Below, one piece after another: positions 25,757 to 38,979 of a stretch of 64,000 nucleotides of DNA. Origin of the DNA: Pithys albifrons albifrons (taxonomy: Eukaryota; Chordata; Aves; Passeriformes; Thamnophilidae); contig NC_092497.1 in the NCBI RefSeq assembly GCF_047495875.1, positions 70,984,134 to 71,048,133 on the forward strand. The letters run 5' to 3'. How positions within the stretch are numbered: position 1 is the first letter of the stretch; every line of letters starts with the position of its first letter. Below the pieces are notes generated by a model. It did no database searches. It was not told the origin of the DNA and was given only the letters and a program-made list of their open reading frames with translations. The position numbers and the translations under genes were made by a program.

Positions 25757-25760
25757 ACTG
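25757..25760. repeat. Target-site duplication ACTG (right)
   Basis: Right-hand partner of the ACTG at 25178-25181. Confidence 0.75.
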
Positions 25761-26507
25761 AGTAGGAAAACCTGGTTCATTACTGAAGACAAATAAGACC
25801 TGAGGGTTTGAACTTCTCTGCAAAATCAATGGGTTCTTTTGTATCCACTCTTTTTACCCAAGCAGTGCCCTGGGAAGTGCCTTCAATTTAATATCTTGGC
25901 TCTGTAAGGTCCTCATCTTTTTATAGCACAAGATAATGATTTAGAAAGATTACTTTTTAGCAGTCTATTATTTTTGCCAAGCAGTATTCTCATCATATTT
26001 AGCTCTTTTCAGTTAAGAGGAAATATAAGTTTATCTACAGCAATCCACCTACTAAGGTTGCTCCACCATTTTTGTGATAGCCTTATCCACAACTGTATGA
26101 GAGTAAGGTAGATTGTGCTAAATCATGCCGACAGTGACTTTTTTTAATCTATATTCTACTTTAAGTTGGTTTAAAGTTTGAGGAAAATGTGTAAAATATG
26201 TGATCAGGGATATTAGCAGATCTGAATGGTGGAAAAAATAGCTCCCCTGACAATGAACACAGTCTTCTAAGACCACTGTTCTCATTTTGTCCTGCAAGTG
26301 TAGACTCAAGTTTAGAGACCAAGTTGCTTCTGCAGTTGTTTGTCAGTGTAGTAAATGAGGCAAGGAACCTGTGGATAAGCACATACTCTAACTAAAGACT
26401 GCATCTTAAGAAATTCTCACAAGGTCACAGGTTAACCATGCATCAGCAGTCCTAAGTTTTGTGTGAACGTTTCTGGGTTCGTGAGACTGTGGCTAGACAT
26501 TGTCTGT
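25761..26507. other. Spacer between LTRs
   Basis: No gene or transposon recognised. Confidence 0.55.
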
Positions 26508-26512
26508 GCTGA

Positions 26513-27006
26513 TGTAGTGGTTTTGACATTGGCAAAATGCCCAGTTTTCACCTAGTCAACAGCAGACCCTTCTTTCCGAGAGGGGGAAAGAAAGAAAAAA
26601 CTACAAAACTACAATTTACAATAAGACAGATTATATTTACACAGAAAAGAAGAAATAAAAACAAAAACAAAGCAAAATACACACACACAAGAGGAAGGCT
26701 CACAGAGAAGTATCTACTTCCCCACAAATGCTGTGATGAAAGATCTCTGGATCTCTCAGCTTGATGCAGGATTGTCCGTTCTCAAGGACTGCCAACATAG
26801 TAAGAGAGAGACCAACTCCTCCTCCCTTTCTTTTATATCTGGTTTGGCGTCGTATGATATGAAATATTCTCTTTGGTTAGTTAAAGTCAGCTGACAGCTC
26901 ATGTCCAAAGTCAGCTGATGGCCTGTATCTCTTCCAGTATCTACCAATACAGAAACACAGGGCCTACTATGAGAAACTGAAGCCTGGCCTAACTAAACCT
27001 ATCACA
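26513..27006 (-). mobile_element. Solo LTR, family A copy 3 (minus)
   Basis: The plus strand runs from TGTAGTGG to CCTATCACA, so in element sense it starts TGTGATAGG and ends CCACTACA. It shares with the other two copies the TAGTAGGCC start region and the block TAACTAACCAAAGAG followed by ATATTTCATA. A TATA box (TATAAAA in element sense, plus 26831-26837) sits about 170 bp from the U3 start. The region around GTCAGCTGA is duplicated within U3 (plus 26887-26922). Flanking 5-mers GCTGA (26508-26512) and GCTGG (27007-27011) agree at four of five positions. It is the cleanest copy for deriving the family consensus. No proviral interior adjoins it. Confidence 0.82.
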
Positions 27007-27011
27007 GCTGG

Positions 27012-28185
27012 GTTTTGCTTATGACCAAAGGCCTTCTCAGATAAGTAAGTACTTAGTACCTTTTGGTTTTGTAAAGTTTTCAGGAGAACATTAGCCAAAA
27101 TGTATCTTGGAATTGTAAAATACTAGTTCTATTTTGAAGTATTTCATCTTTGCAGTACAATCTGTTACGATTTCAATATCTTGGTTTTATTTTTGAATAA
27201 TTACCATCAAAATAGAGGCTTGCAATGAAACCCAGCGTAAATGCCAATACCATCTAAAAGTAACATTTATGGGCAGTGCAGAAAGGTTGAAAATAACTAA
27301 GTTGTCATTTTCAAGTGCTAATGCAGAGTTGAGCTAATCCTTTCATGCTGTGATGATAACAACAGTAAATAAGGTGTGTGACAGCATTTGCCAATAAATT
27401 GATAGTATGTTTAACTAACTACCAGAATTCTCCCTGTTTCATTACATGTATTGCCATGATATGATTCAAGTCTCACTGTGCTCACTGTATGTTCACACCA
27501 TCCCTGTATTTCACATGTTATCTATGTGAAGTACGGAGAGCTGGGGCAGTTTATGTTGGTAAGAGGCATAGGTGTCATTTAGTGTAACTGGTAGATTAAG
27601 AACACTGCTTGGATGGAAACCTATTCAAGCTTACTTGCAGCAGATGATAATGAACAAAACAGTAGTATTAATGATCACATTTAGCCTACTAAGCTGTAGG
27701 CTTCTTTGTTGCTTCCAGTAGGCTGCAGAAGCAGAAGACAGTATTCAGGTAGTTTAGAAGCAGATTTTGAGAACACCAGCAATGAGCTGTCTTGAATCTT
27801 AAAGCCTTGCTTTGCATTTGCCCATTAATATTTTATGAAAAATCCTTCACAATTTCAGAAAGAGAGTAGATTTTCAGTCAGAGTGCCATCTCACTAAGCA
27901 AAATCTAAGGATGGTGAAAACAGCAATCCATCAAAACTGGAGTTTTGATTTCTGACATAGCGAAATGAAAGCCAAGAGATTTTATGCATGCAATGCAAGT
28001 ATACAGCCATACATTGTACTGTAAGTCATCTTGTACTTGTGCTAATGGACCTCTATATCCCTTGGTGGCAAATTATTTTATGCGTATGATTAATATTCTT
28101 TGAATCTGTCTCCATGTTTGATGTTCATAGTGTCTCTGCAGTGGTGGTAGCAGCATTTTTAGTTAAGGGTAAAGTAAAAGCAAAA
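27012..28185. other. AT-rich sequence without a recognised gene
   Basis: Nothing recognised on either strand. Confidence 0.55.
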
Positions 28186-28201
28186 TATGTATATGTGTGT
28201 G

Positions 28202-28242
<41 letters not shown>

Positions 28243-28250
28243 ACACACAT
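28186..28250. repeat. Compound (TG)n(TA)n(GA)n microsatellite
   Basis: TATGTGTGTGTATATATATA continues as alternating TA and then about ten GA dinucleotides before ATACACACAT. Frames through it encode IYIYRERERE or SLSLSLYIYI and are artefacts. Confidence 0.95.
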
Positions 28251-28790
28251 TTGTTCCATGAGAATAGATGATGGCTTTAGTCTGTCTTCAGTGTGTAGTT
28301 CCCTTGAAAACTTCCAGTATGTTTTAGAGGCCCTTAAAACAATCCATATAAACTTCAGCTGATCTGTACTCAACCTCCCTGCCTCACACTCCAAAACAGC
28401 CAGCAAAGAGAGGGCCCCCAAATTTAAACCCACAGAGCAGCTTACATATGGCTTGTATGAAGACAGAAATAAACAATCCCACCACAGGTGTGGAGGGCCA
28501 TTTATTTGAAGTAATTCTGCATCAGATTTTTAAAGAAAATCAGGGACATTTACAGGAATTGAAGGCTATGTTGAGCTATATGCTTCTCCTGCGCACCTAC
28601 AATTGGAGCAGGGTTTGATCTTCCATTTTAATTGATTGCCTTCAGGCTTCTTGCTTGCTCTGTCTGCAATGTTGGTGTGTGGGAATAGTATTTGACAATA
28701 CTGGTAGGGATGGATGAGACTGAGACCTGTGAAATGAGATTGAGCAATGGTGAAGGAACTATCCACCCAAGCCATTAAGAGTTTTTAATT

Positions 28791-29080
28791 ACAAAATCAC
28801 GCAATGGTTGGGGTTGAAAGGGACCTCTAAAGATCATGTAGTCCAACAACGCTATTAAAGCAAGTGCACCTAGAGCAAGTTGCACAGAATGGTGTCCAGG
28901 TAGGTTTTTAATATTTCCAGAGAAAAGACTCCACAAACACTCTGGTCAGCCTGCTCCAGTGCTCTGTCACCCTTGTAGAAAAATGTTTTTTCTGATATAC
29001 AGAAGGAACTTCCTGTGTTCCACTCTGTGCCCATATCCCCTTATCTTGTCACTGGGCAATGTTGAACGATATTTGGCCTC
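28791..29080 (-). mobile_element. CR1 LINE, 3' fragment (minus)
   Basis: The plus strand opens with ACAAAATCACGCAATGGTTG and GGGTTGAAAGGGACCTCTAA, the reverse complement of a CR1 3' end. It continues with CCTGCTCCAGTGCTCTGTCA and CCCTTATCTTGTCACTGGGC, standard blocks of the CR1 C-terminal coding region. It is decayed and has no open frame. The 5' truncation is near 29080. Confidence 0.88.
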
Positions 29081-32000
29081 TAAAGGTATTTGGTTATGTG
29101 ACAAACATAGGGGAATTTGAAACTGAAACCAGAAAATTAATTTAAAAATCCCCGCTTTTTGTTATCTTTATGCAGTTTCATGGCTGCTGCCTTTTATGTT
29201 ATTATGCTATTTCCTTGCTATTATGTTATTGTTAACCATCAGTTGTAGTTATACCCATGGAAATTTGCACCTAATCAACAGGCAGAGTATTAAAGATAGG
29301 TTAGCACATCTTTATCTGCACAGGCCAAATCAAAGTCCTGGCAGCTCTTGCTGACACTGGCAGTAGAGACCTATACTGGGCTAGGCTGTAACTTCAAAAT
29401 AGGAAGTTTGCAATAGAACTGGGGCAGTTAGTACTGAGTCTGGGCACAGAAATGCAGAAATGGAATTTACCTGTATCTTTTACAGTTTTTTGGGAGCGCT
29501 TTGAAGTTCAAAAAAGTGAAGCTACAGCTAACATAGAATCTTTTGTGCGGATAGAATGTCCTGTGTATAGAAGAGTTTTCAGATGTTTCACATGTATGGG
29601 ACCATGCGTGATCCTAAAGTTTAGGATTTTAAGAAAGTGCAAGTTAAACACATAAAGCTTAAGATTGTACTGTGTTCCTTTATTTGTGAGTATATTTATA
29701 TTAGGAAGCATATTTAGGCTTGCTGAGATCTTAGTGCATCTCTAACTCTTTGAAGCTTGATAACATAGCTTTAATGTTTGCTTCATGTTGTTTTTTTCAC
29801 ATGGGGTTGCCGGATTACTGGTAGTCTCCATGCAGTTCTCCAAGGAAGGAAAACAAAATAAAGTCATGATTTAAAGAAATTTTAATGACTTCAGTGCAAG
29901 ACCTTTGGAGAGGAAGGAAGAATTAGTGAAAAGAATTATTGCTATTTACAGTATTATAACAGAATATTCTAGAGAAGATCTCTGATAATACTCTTTAAGA
30001 AACTATTTTCTGAATTTTAGTAAGTTTTAATTTATACGAATATGTTCTCTTAATAAGCTCAAGGGCAGGATAGACACAAACATTTAAAGCTTGGAATTTT
30101 TTACTCTGCTTTGTATATGACAAAGACATCATCTCTCTGCTCTGTGAAGAGCAGTATCTATTTAGCAACATGTGTAGTCATGATACTGCCAAACAAGGAG
30201 GTCATCTGTCTTCCTCAGAATACTGCAGTTTGTGTGTTTTTTTGTTGTTTTGGCTTTTTTTTAAGCTTCCCCTTTTGGAAGTGTGTGAATGTGAGATTTT
30301 TACCTTTAACTTGGGGAAAAATCATTTTCCGGTTGTTCTGATTATGGAAAAAGTATTGAATATATGAATTCCAGTGATTTCAACAAAGGGGAGTAAAAAT
30401 ATCAACAAGAACGTAACAGTAATTTTACATTAACACTCCTGGAGACATGAAATGTAATTTTGGAAGACTTGGGGTGACCAATACTGAGATCTGGTTCATT
30501 GTATCTACCTACACTAGAAATGGAACAGGATGCTTCTACACACTTTTTTGTAAAGCATTACAGAACTTCCTATATGTAAAACAGGTGGAGAGACCTCTGC
30601 TGTTTCATAGGTGGAATGCACAAAGGTCAAAGGAAAGATAAGATAATGTAGAGGGGATTTTGCATGAAATAGATATTCAGGTAAAATCCCTGAAATGCCT
30701 GGTGGACATCTGGAACCTGTATTTAAGTATTTCTGAAAATATTATGGCCATTCCAACTTAGTTAGGTAGGCTGAAGCTGATATTGCCTGACTGTTAAACA
30801 ATGCTTTCAACTTCTGGAGGCACAGCTCCGTGTGGAGAGTTCCCTCTTGCTGTTGAAAGTATAGATCATTCAAGACAACTCCTTCTCATCAGCGCTTCTG
30901 CTTTTTTCTCCATCAATTCTGTAGCAATTGTGAGAAATAAAACCACACTACTGTAATAGATTTCTAACACATTTAGATAAAGTACTACAGAAGCCTGTCA
31001 TTCAGATTTCTCACAGTTATGCTCTCATGGACAAGGCCTTTTCGCTCTGGAGTGCAGCCATGAGGTAGTACTGGTGTGAAGCATGCTTAAGTATGCTCAG
31101 ATGTTTCTGTCTATGGAGAATTTTCTTCCGTATTGTAAGCACCACAGAGTTCAGTAGTGAGTGTGGCTCAGCCAGGAGATTAATTTCTGAGCTGATGCTT
31201 CAGTCTTGTTTCTGCCTGGATCGCAGGAAAGAAAACAGGACCTTTGCTTTTGAATGTCTTTTTCAGATGCTCATCTGAAAAAGTGTTTATAAATTTTGAT
31301 CAAGTTCTAAGCATATTTCAAAATTTTCAGAACAAATGTGACAGTTCTACTTTATAAAAGCCTTTTGTTTTGAACTGTCAGCTACTTATAAAAAGTCCCA
31401 AAATTTAATAACTAATTTGAAGTTATACTAGTGAAAAGCAATAAAATTATTTTTTGAAGTTATTCATTATTTTACATACTTAGATAAAAAAGTAATAATA
31501 TCCAACTAGATTTATAAAATAACAATGAATATCCTCTAGTAATTTTCAGTCCACAGTGGCCAGGCTTATGTTCACGTGTATGAGGCTTTGCCAGTTCAGA
31601 GGGCATTCTACTATTGAAACTTAGGCAGATATTTATAATTTAGTTTAAACAATCTATGTTTATTTCACTTACTAAGCTAGATTTCTGAAAGTGTTTGTCA
31701 TGAGGCAAGATGTTTTCTTGAATAATTTTGCAATTTGCTCCCAATCTTAATCAAATTTTCTATATCTGTTTTGAAGTACAGATGCCAAAACTAACTTAAG
31801 TAGTCTCATCAGTGCTCTGAATGAGTGATATTGAAACAAACATCTCTAAACAGTTAAGACATCCTCTGGCAGGGGAAGGTGGACTTGGAATTTCTAGTAC
31901 CTTTAAAATGGAAAGTAGGCAATATCTTGGTTAACAGTTCTCAAGTGATAGTGACAAAATCACATATGTAAGATCTCTTAACTAGAGAACTGCTTATGGC

Positions 32001-32169
32001 ATCAATATGAAGAACTTATTTTGTCTGGTATGCAAAATATGTATGTAAGCTGGCATTTAAAAAAAAAGTTAGCTTTTGTACTTGCAGATATTCATTGCTG
32101 TGCGATGCAGTCTAAATATCAGTAAAACTCTCAGGCACATGGTGTGACACTTGGGGATAGTCCTGAGCA
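29081..32169. other. AT-rich sequence without a recognised gene
   Basis: No exon or transposon recognised. Short frames (29452-29655, 30111-30341, 30447-30641) show no family resemblance. Confidence 0.55.
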
Positions 32170-32242
32170 GGGCTTAGGGTTGGACTTGTGGATCCTTGTG
32201 GATCCCTTCCAACTCAGCATATTCTCTTTTTCTATAATACTG
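32170..32242 (+). mobile_element. CR1 LINE, short 3' terminal scrap (plus)
   Basis: GGCTTAGGGTTGGACTTGTG, GATCCTTGTGGATCCCTTCC and AACTCAGCATATTCTCTTTT correspond to the last 70 bp of CR1 before its octamer tail, here degenerate (TTTTTCTATAATACTGAGAT). Very short 5'-truncated CR1 copies of this kind are common in birds. Confidence 0.82.
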
Positions 32243-35200
32243 AGATTGGATATTTCTCTGGTTTGAATGATGCTGACTGTATGCCTTAAATAGTGTTATG
32301 CTACTGCTTCACATCACTGGTGATGAGCTTTAAGATATATCTGTACATACACAATGCAGTTCAAGTACAACTTAAGGCAACTACATTTGTTCAGCATTTG
32401 AAACTCTCGCAGATGAGATGTGTGGCAAATTTGATAGGCCAATGGCCATTCTAGGCTGTCATAGCTTTTGGCTACTGTTCTGTTGAGGTATTTTTCATAT
32501 GGTATGTACTTTTAGCTACACTGTTTGATATAAATATGATGGAACATCTGCTAATGAATTTTACATAATTATCAGAAAATATTTAACCTTGAAAATTAAT
32601 GGGGAGTTTCTTAGTGCAAGATTAAGCTAAAGAAATGACTGGAAAAAAGCCTGCTAAATTATGATGCCAGTTTATCTCCTAGTCTGTTTTCCTGGTATTC
32701 CTTCCTGAAGAACAGCGTAATTCAGGTCTCATGCTAGGACGAAAACTGGACGTGTGGAAACTTTCTGTTAAATGTAAGCAAAATTAGAATAAAATAGTAA
32801 AATTATCTATTTTATTTAAAGTGCCATGCTAGTAGGGCAGGGCCATTAATTAATTCACAGACTGTGTGACGCCCTTTGGATTTTACCAAAATTCTTCCAT
32901 GGTCATGGGTCTCTTTTCATTTAAATGTGTGTTAAGTTGGTTCTAGTCTGCTGTCCTGAAATACTGGACTCATAATTCAGCTGATCAGGTCTTTCTTGTC
33001 TGCATGAAGTAAAAATGTGTGTTAGTAGATCTAAAGGATACTTTAAAAAAAGGAAAACATATAATGAAGGAACATACAAGAAAAGTACATGTCTGCTGGA
33101 TGAAGTTTGAACTTCAGGCTGTTTTACTGGGTAGATAAATGCAGCTTTACTCTGTTGACTCTTCAGTACATATGTGGCACTTCTCCTCAGTGTAGAGAAC
33201 CTGTTACCTTAGAAAATGAGAAATGTTCACAAAGCACCTTGTGCTGTAAAAATTTGGGTATTTTCAGCACGTAACAGTAGCTAACCCACAATGTTCACTG
33301 CATAATTTTGTTTGTGTGAATTAGAAAATATCTGATCTTCTTAGGAGCCCAGTGTATGCCAGAGGGAGTTTGTTATATAACTGCCTCTGAGGTGGTGGTC
33401 AAAAATAATCCCAAGCCGGTCAGGTTGAATTTTCCTGAGATTAAGCTTGACAGGTTTGTAGTTGTGGAGAAACAACAGCTTGGCACTGTCGCCTTTTTAC
33501 CAAATTTGAGGACAAAAGTTAGAGGGAAACCAAACCAGGAGACAACTGTCATCCCATCTTTCCCTCCTAGCCTAAATACAGGGTGTGTTTGGCACACTGA
33601 AAGCTGTCAAGGACCTTTCATGCACAAAGGAAGAATTTGTGCTGCAAGCAAGATATTTTTATTTCAGCCAGGGAATGGCCTAGGGAAGTATACAGAAGCT
33701 GTCAGTAGAAATTAAGGGTTGAACAGGATGCATGCATATTGGCCATGGTAATTTTATCCTTGGCTCAACTTGCTTTCTGTGTTACAGAATTGAATATATA
33801 TGATTAATTTCTTAGACTTTTTTTATATCTTACTTCAATCAAAGGTCCTGAGAGTGAAAGAATAGATGCGTGTTTAAAAATGTTGCTGTCTCCAAATCAA
33901 ACACAACTGCAAAGTCAGAGAGGACCTTGCTGCCATTGGGGACCCAGTATGTATGGTAGAACCGACTGCCAAATTTGAGTGAAAATCAGATGACTGTGTT
34001 GTTCCTGAAAGAGACAGAAAAACAAAGACATCGTTTCTACTGCAGTGGTGCCAGTAGGCAAAGGTCTGCATTTTAAGAGTTATCTTAAAAATTTTGACCT
34101 ATCAGTTTATCCTGCTAGCTTATTAGTGCATTTCTCCGATCTTTTTATTACTTTAGATGCTTAGAATTAGATACCTTTAATTTTTTTTCCTGTTTATGAT
34201 TATAACAATGATGGATCTATGATGGACCAAGCTTCTCTTGCACTTCTTAATGTTTTTGCACAGTGAGAGCCTTCACAACAGATGCTTCAGAACAGATGGG
34301 ATTTACTAGCCTAATACATAGGTCTACATGAATAACACGAAATATTGTTTGTATTTCCTCCATGGTACAGTTGAAAATCTTCAAGGAATAGTACCTGAAC
34401 CACTAAGCATGCTGGCCCAAATTTCATAGCCTAACAGTAGAATCCCTGTCAGTACATAGTTACAAGTGTGTGAATAAGTGCCAAGTGAATAGTAATATTA
34501 CAGGGATTGGAGCTGTTAAATTCTATAGAAAACAAGCCTTTGGATTAAACTCTGTCAAAATGCTTACAATCAGCAATAACCTTGAAGGACCTTTCTGTGC
34601 AGGAGACCTGTAGAGAGACAACCCCCAGGGAAATGTGTGTTTGTGTTTATGAAAGTATACTGTAGGAGAGTAGGAACTGATGATTGAAAACATACTTCTT
34701 AGCTGTTAGAGGTGGCATTACAGCATGTCACATAAACATTTGAAGTTTAGCTGCAACACTACAGTCAGATTTCCATCCATTCACTTGGTGGAAAATTGTC
34801 CTCAATGTAGTAAATTTCTTATAGATTGTGCAAGAAATAATATTTATTCTTACATGGTTTTATGTAGAAATTGATGCAGTTCAATCTTCAGCAAAAGAGA
34901 AAAATTGTGATAAATGGCTAAGTTGCTATTGGCCAGTCAATTGCAGATATGTGTTCCAGATAAAAGAAAGAACTGAAGATTAGATTCTTATTTTTTTGCA
35001 CCAGCTAATTGAAAACTTTTACATCATAATATATGGATATGAAACAAAGCCAAATATCCAAAGAAACTAAAAATATGTTTTGAGAAGCTTTGCTTTAAAA
35101 GGCTTTCTATGAAGTTTCATTAGACTGTTTTTGAGCAATCCTATTTATATGTGGTAAGAACTATTACAGTTTTTCACACAAATATGTTGAGGTTTTTTCC

Positions 35201-35687
35201 CATTTCTGTTCTGTGAAAAAGAAAAAAAAAAGAAGCTTTGCACTAAAATCAGTCATCTACTCTTAGTTGAATTCTTTGGGGGGGAGGGTGAAACAGAAGG
35301 AAATAAATAAATAATAAAATACACACATGATAGCAAAATAATTGGAACTGAATACAATGATACCACCTGTGTTCATGTCTTACTGCTTTCATTTTCTTGG
35401 TAATTTTAAAGAATTATATGGTCATCAAGACTATTTAGAAGAAGTGCAAAATACCAGAATTATGCCAGATATAGGAGCATATCTCACAGGGTGAGACTGG
35501 AGGAGCTTGTCTGTTATTCTTACCTCCCCTTTAGGGAAAGGAAAGTCAACATTTTTTTCACATATCCTACAAACCACTTGAAGTATACTTCCCACATATT
35601 TCCCAATTTTTTTTATCTACAGCACTCCATTATGGAAAATGCATTATATGTATGACCAGAAAATGACTGACAGAGAAGGTGATTAAT
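32243..35687. other. AT-rich sequence without a recognised gene
   Basis: Contains the 119-codon frame at 33356-33715, listed separately, and nothing else recognised. The sequence around 35278-35289 is a short G-run. Confidence 0.55.
33356..33715 (+). other. Unassigned 119-codon open frame
   Basis: This is the longest open frame in the window that is neither simple repeat nor recognised transposon. The predicted product has mixed, protein-like composition, a basic middle part (LRTKVRGKPNQE) and no membrane segment, signal peptide or familiar motif. A weak acceptor-like CTGATCTTCTTAG precedes it at about 33331-33343. I see no matching donor site, CpG island or promoter. A frame of this length is not surprising by chance in 64 kb of six-frame sequence. 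It could also be the remnant of an unrecognised old transposon. Confidence 0.2.
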
Positions 35688-35733
35688 GGAATCATAGAAC
35701 GCTTTGGGTGAGAGGGGACCTTAAAGAGCAGAA
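35688..35733 (-). mobile_element. CR1 LINE, very short 3' scrap (minus)
   Basis: GGAATCATAGAACGCTTTGG followed by GTGAGAGGGGACCTTAAAGA is the reverse complement of the CR1 3' terminus. Only about 46 bp is recognisable. Confidence 0.75.
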
Positions 35734-37639
35734 AAACTATATCTGTTGTGGTGGCACTTAATTTCCAGAACTGAATCTTCACATTGATATACAATATAAT
35801 CTGAGTAGTTCTATCCTTTGCTCAGTCTAGCTAAGGAATTGAAATCAATGAGCTGATATGTTATTTTAGTGCAGAAATACATTGGTCAGATGGCCTCACA
35901 TTCTTCAAGAGAAAAATAAGAAATTAAATAGTGTGTGAAGATATTATTTCTAATTCATCCACAATTAAGATTAACAGTTGAAGCCTTGTCCCTCTTTCTT
36001 CTTTAGTTAGTTCTAAATCCTACCAAAATGCCTGCTGGGATCTATATTTGTGTGTTCTCAAGCTGGGCTATATTTGTAAACCAACTACATTTCCTAAGGT
36101 ATATAAAGAACAACTATTAAACCTCTGTAAGTTTGAGGCAGCTCTGATTATAAGTGGATGGAAATTCAGAGAACAGCATATTTCTTCTTCATATGAATGG
36201 TAGCAAGTCAATTTATACAAAAGTGTATAGTGCAAAGTCAGAGGATCTTGTTTTTAGAACTGCTGCTTGAGCTGTCTCTAGCGCAGAGAAATCAGAGGAA
36301 CTAGAGTCTCAGAGGGCATATAATTCTTAGTGAACCTAGAGAAGTATTTGTTGGCAAAGTATTTGTCTCACTATGGAAAACAGTATTCAGCCTTTGTGGC
36401 TAGATGATGAGTGTTCTCCAAATAAGGAAAAGGACAAGATGGCATGCTCACTCATCAGCTTTGGAACTTTTCTCAAGTAGTGACACTTTCAGGAATGAGA
36501 TAAGTATTTTCATTAGAAATGCTAAGACTGTCTAAATAAAAAATGTAAACAGTTTGACAAAGAATTTATGTTCCATAGGAGGGGAGAAAATTACCGTTGA
36601 TATGAAAATATATTTCAGATGCAACTAAACAAGAGCAAAGCAGTATATGAAGTGATATACTGCTCTTAAAGTAGGTCTATCACTAACAATTTCTATATAG
36701 GCATGGTAATTTTGGACAATATAAACACAGTGGAAATCACCAGAGAGTTTTGTTAATGCTTGGATATACTGTGTCTCCTATGTAAATGTATGATTAGTAC
36801 TCACTGGTATTTAATAATTCATCATTTACATATTCTCTGTTTTGAGTTATTTCTTCTGTTTTGCCATCCTCACGTGTCTTCTTTGGCATACTGAAAGACA
36901 GATTTAAAATACTGATTTATGGAAGTTCTTTTATATAGGAAAACCAACAGTGTTTTTCAAAAAAGGCATTTATTTCCATTGGTAGTTCAAAGAATTTCAA
37001 AGTTGCATTTCTGCATTTGGAAATGTACAATAACTTTAAAGGACCAAAATAAATAATGCTAATACTTGTCATCATAAAAAAACAAGTTTACTTTATGTTG
37101 CTTAACTGATCACTTGAACAAATGTAACTATACTCACCTTTCAAGTAAAGTTTTGCCCTTTGTGTCTTGACATTAGATTACCTACAGAGCAAAAAATTGC
37201 CCTGAAAAGGCATTTTATTCTTGAAGGAAAATATTACCTTTTTTTAACTCTTAACACCTGTAAATTAACTAAAATTTTGCATAAATGAAGATGTTTAAAG
37301 GTATGGTTTAATACCATGTGATTTCTCAGGATAATGAGTTCAGCAAATGCGTAATGAGGAAATGAAGAGTTAGGTATACGAGCACATAACTTTAACTCTG
37401 TTTTCTTGGAACTGGCAGAAGCCACTGGAAATTATATGTAAGTGCTCCTGGTGTATTCATTATTTTCTTCTTGTGTCGTCCTAATGTAACTATATTTTTC
37501 CAAAGTGAGGAACATGCTGTGGTGTGATTTGTAGTACCACATTGGAGGCCACCTGTGCTCTCAGTTGGCCAGTGGTTGCAAAGCATACTTGTAGGTGATG
37601 CCTCTACATCCTCACTCTGTCTGACCTCTCTTCAGGCAA
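35734..37639. other. AT-rich sequence without a recognised gene
   Basis: Nothing recognised. Confidence 0.5.
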
Positions 37640-37830
37640 ATATAGAGATTGCTCTCAATAAGTCTAAGGTATCTGCTAATATGTGTTGCTAGTGCCTTAG
37701 CAGTATATGCTCTCACACCAGTGGGTAACCTTTTTTATATACCCACCTTTCTCACATCAGACATAAACAGGAATGGCACAAGCACAAAACCTTGCAGCAA
37801 TCCCTTATGTGAGTGTGTGTGCTTGCTTTT
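37640..37830 (-). mobile_element. Possible ancient CR1 internal remnant (minus)
   Basis: GACATAAACAGGAATGGCAC followed by AAGCACAAAACCTTGCAGCA lines up loosely with the reverse complement of the CR1 segment just after the polymerase active site (encoding GPVLFNIFI-type sequence). The rest of the interval is too diverged to align by eye. A profile search with ancient CR1 families would confirm or remove it. Confidence 0.3.
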
Positions 37831-38979
37831 GCAGGTTTTTCTAAGGAATACTATTTGTGTGAAGAATGTCTTCTGGATTGTGGTGTCATAGTCTGCTGGA
37901 GTTTTGGTTTGGAAGACACATGGAATAATAAAAGAGAAAAACACTCTTGTGGTGACATAAGGTCATGTGAAATATGTGACTTTCCTCTTCTATTTTTAGA
38001 ACAATCAAAAATTGTGGACAGCTTAATATACATAATTCTCCTTCATGCAACTAAAGACAATGTTTCATTTCATAAATAAAGGTGTGTGAAAGCAAAGTAG
38101 TAGAAAAGATTTTCAGAGAGCTAGCTCATCATATTAGTTATGATTTTTTCCCCAGCTAAGTCAGAAAGCACTATTTGAAAGGGAACCTCTGGGAAAGAGG
38201 GATGCTTGTATTCATCAGATTCATTCATCACCTTCTTCTTACCTCTTTTTCTTGTATCTCTGATTGAGAGCTTTGTATCTGTAACCGGGAGTTCTGACGT
38301 ACATGAAGGTGTCCTTTAACAATTCCTTATCTCCTTATGCTTGACGTGTGTACCATCCTAATACTTCTAAGCTCTCCATAGAGAGAGAGGTCTGTCATTC
38401 TTTGTGTGTTCTCTCTGATGGCTGACGGGAACAAATTACATACAGACAAGTATGTGTAGAGAGAAAGAGTGAAGGAGCTCAAGAAAGCTCAGCTCCTTTA
38501 GTCTTTTCTTCTAGTAAATCCAGTGAGTCAAGTGAGATAAGTAAAGAGTGTGAACAAGAAAAAAGACAGCCACAACTGAGGGGTAGAAATTTTCAAAATC
38601 GGTCTTCTATGGTTTAAGTTATGTCTGCAGAGGAAAATGCTTGAGGTGAAGCATATCTGGGATGGTGGTAAATTGCTGCTGTAACAGGAGAATGGGACAA
38701 AACACATTCATTAAGTCACTCTTGGAAGATCTTGAAAGACTACCTTTTGGCTATTCTGTGCACAGAAATGGGTTTGTGATGCTTGTACCTGCCTGAAAGA
38801 GGAATTTAGACTATATTGTTAGAGTTTTTGATTTTATTATTTGGAGAAGTCAATGTTCTTTCATGTAACTGTCGAATGAGTCATTACAGATATAGCAAAA
38901 TGACCAATCACATCTTGAGCAATGAAAAAGCCAGTTTAGAATGTATCACACAGTGAGAAGGTATTGGCAACATATTTTG

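Noticed and set aside
22302..27006. A provirus with LTRs at 22.3 and 27.0 kb in the same orientation
   Set aside because: The two minus-strand family A LTRs could be the ends of one element, but nothing between them resembles gag, pol or env. A third LTR in opposite orientation and an unrelated LTR lie in between, and each LTR has its own flanking near-duplication.
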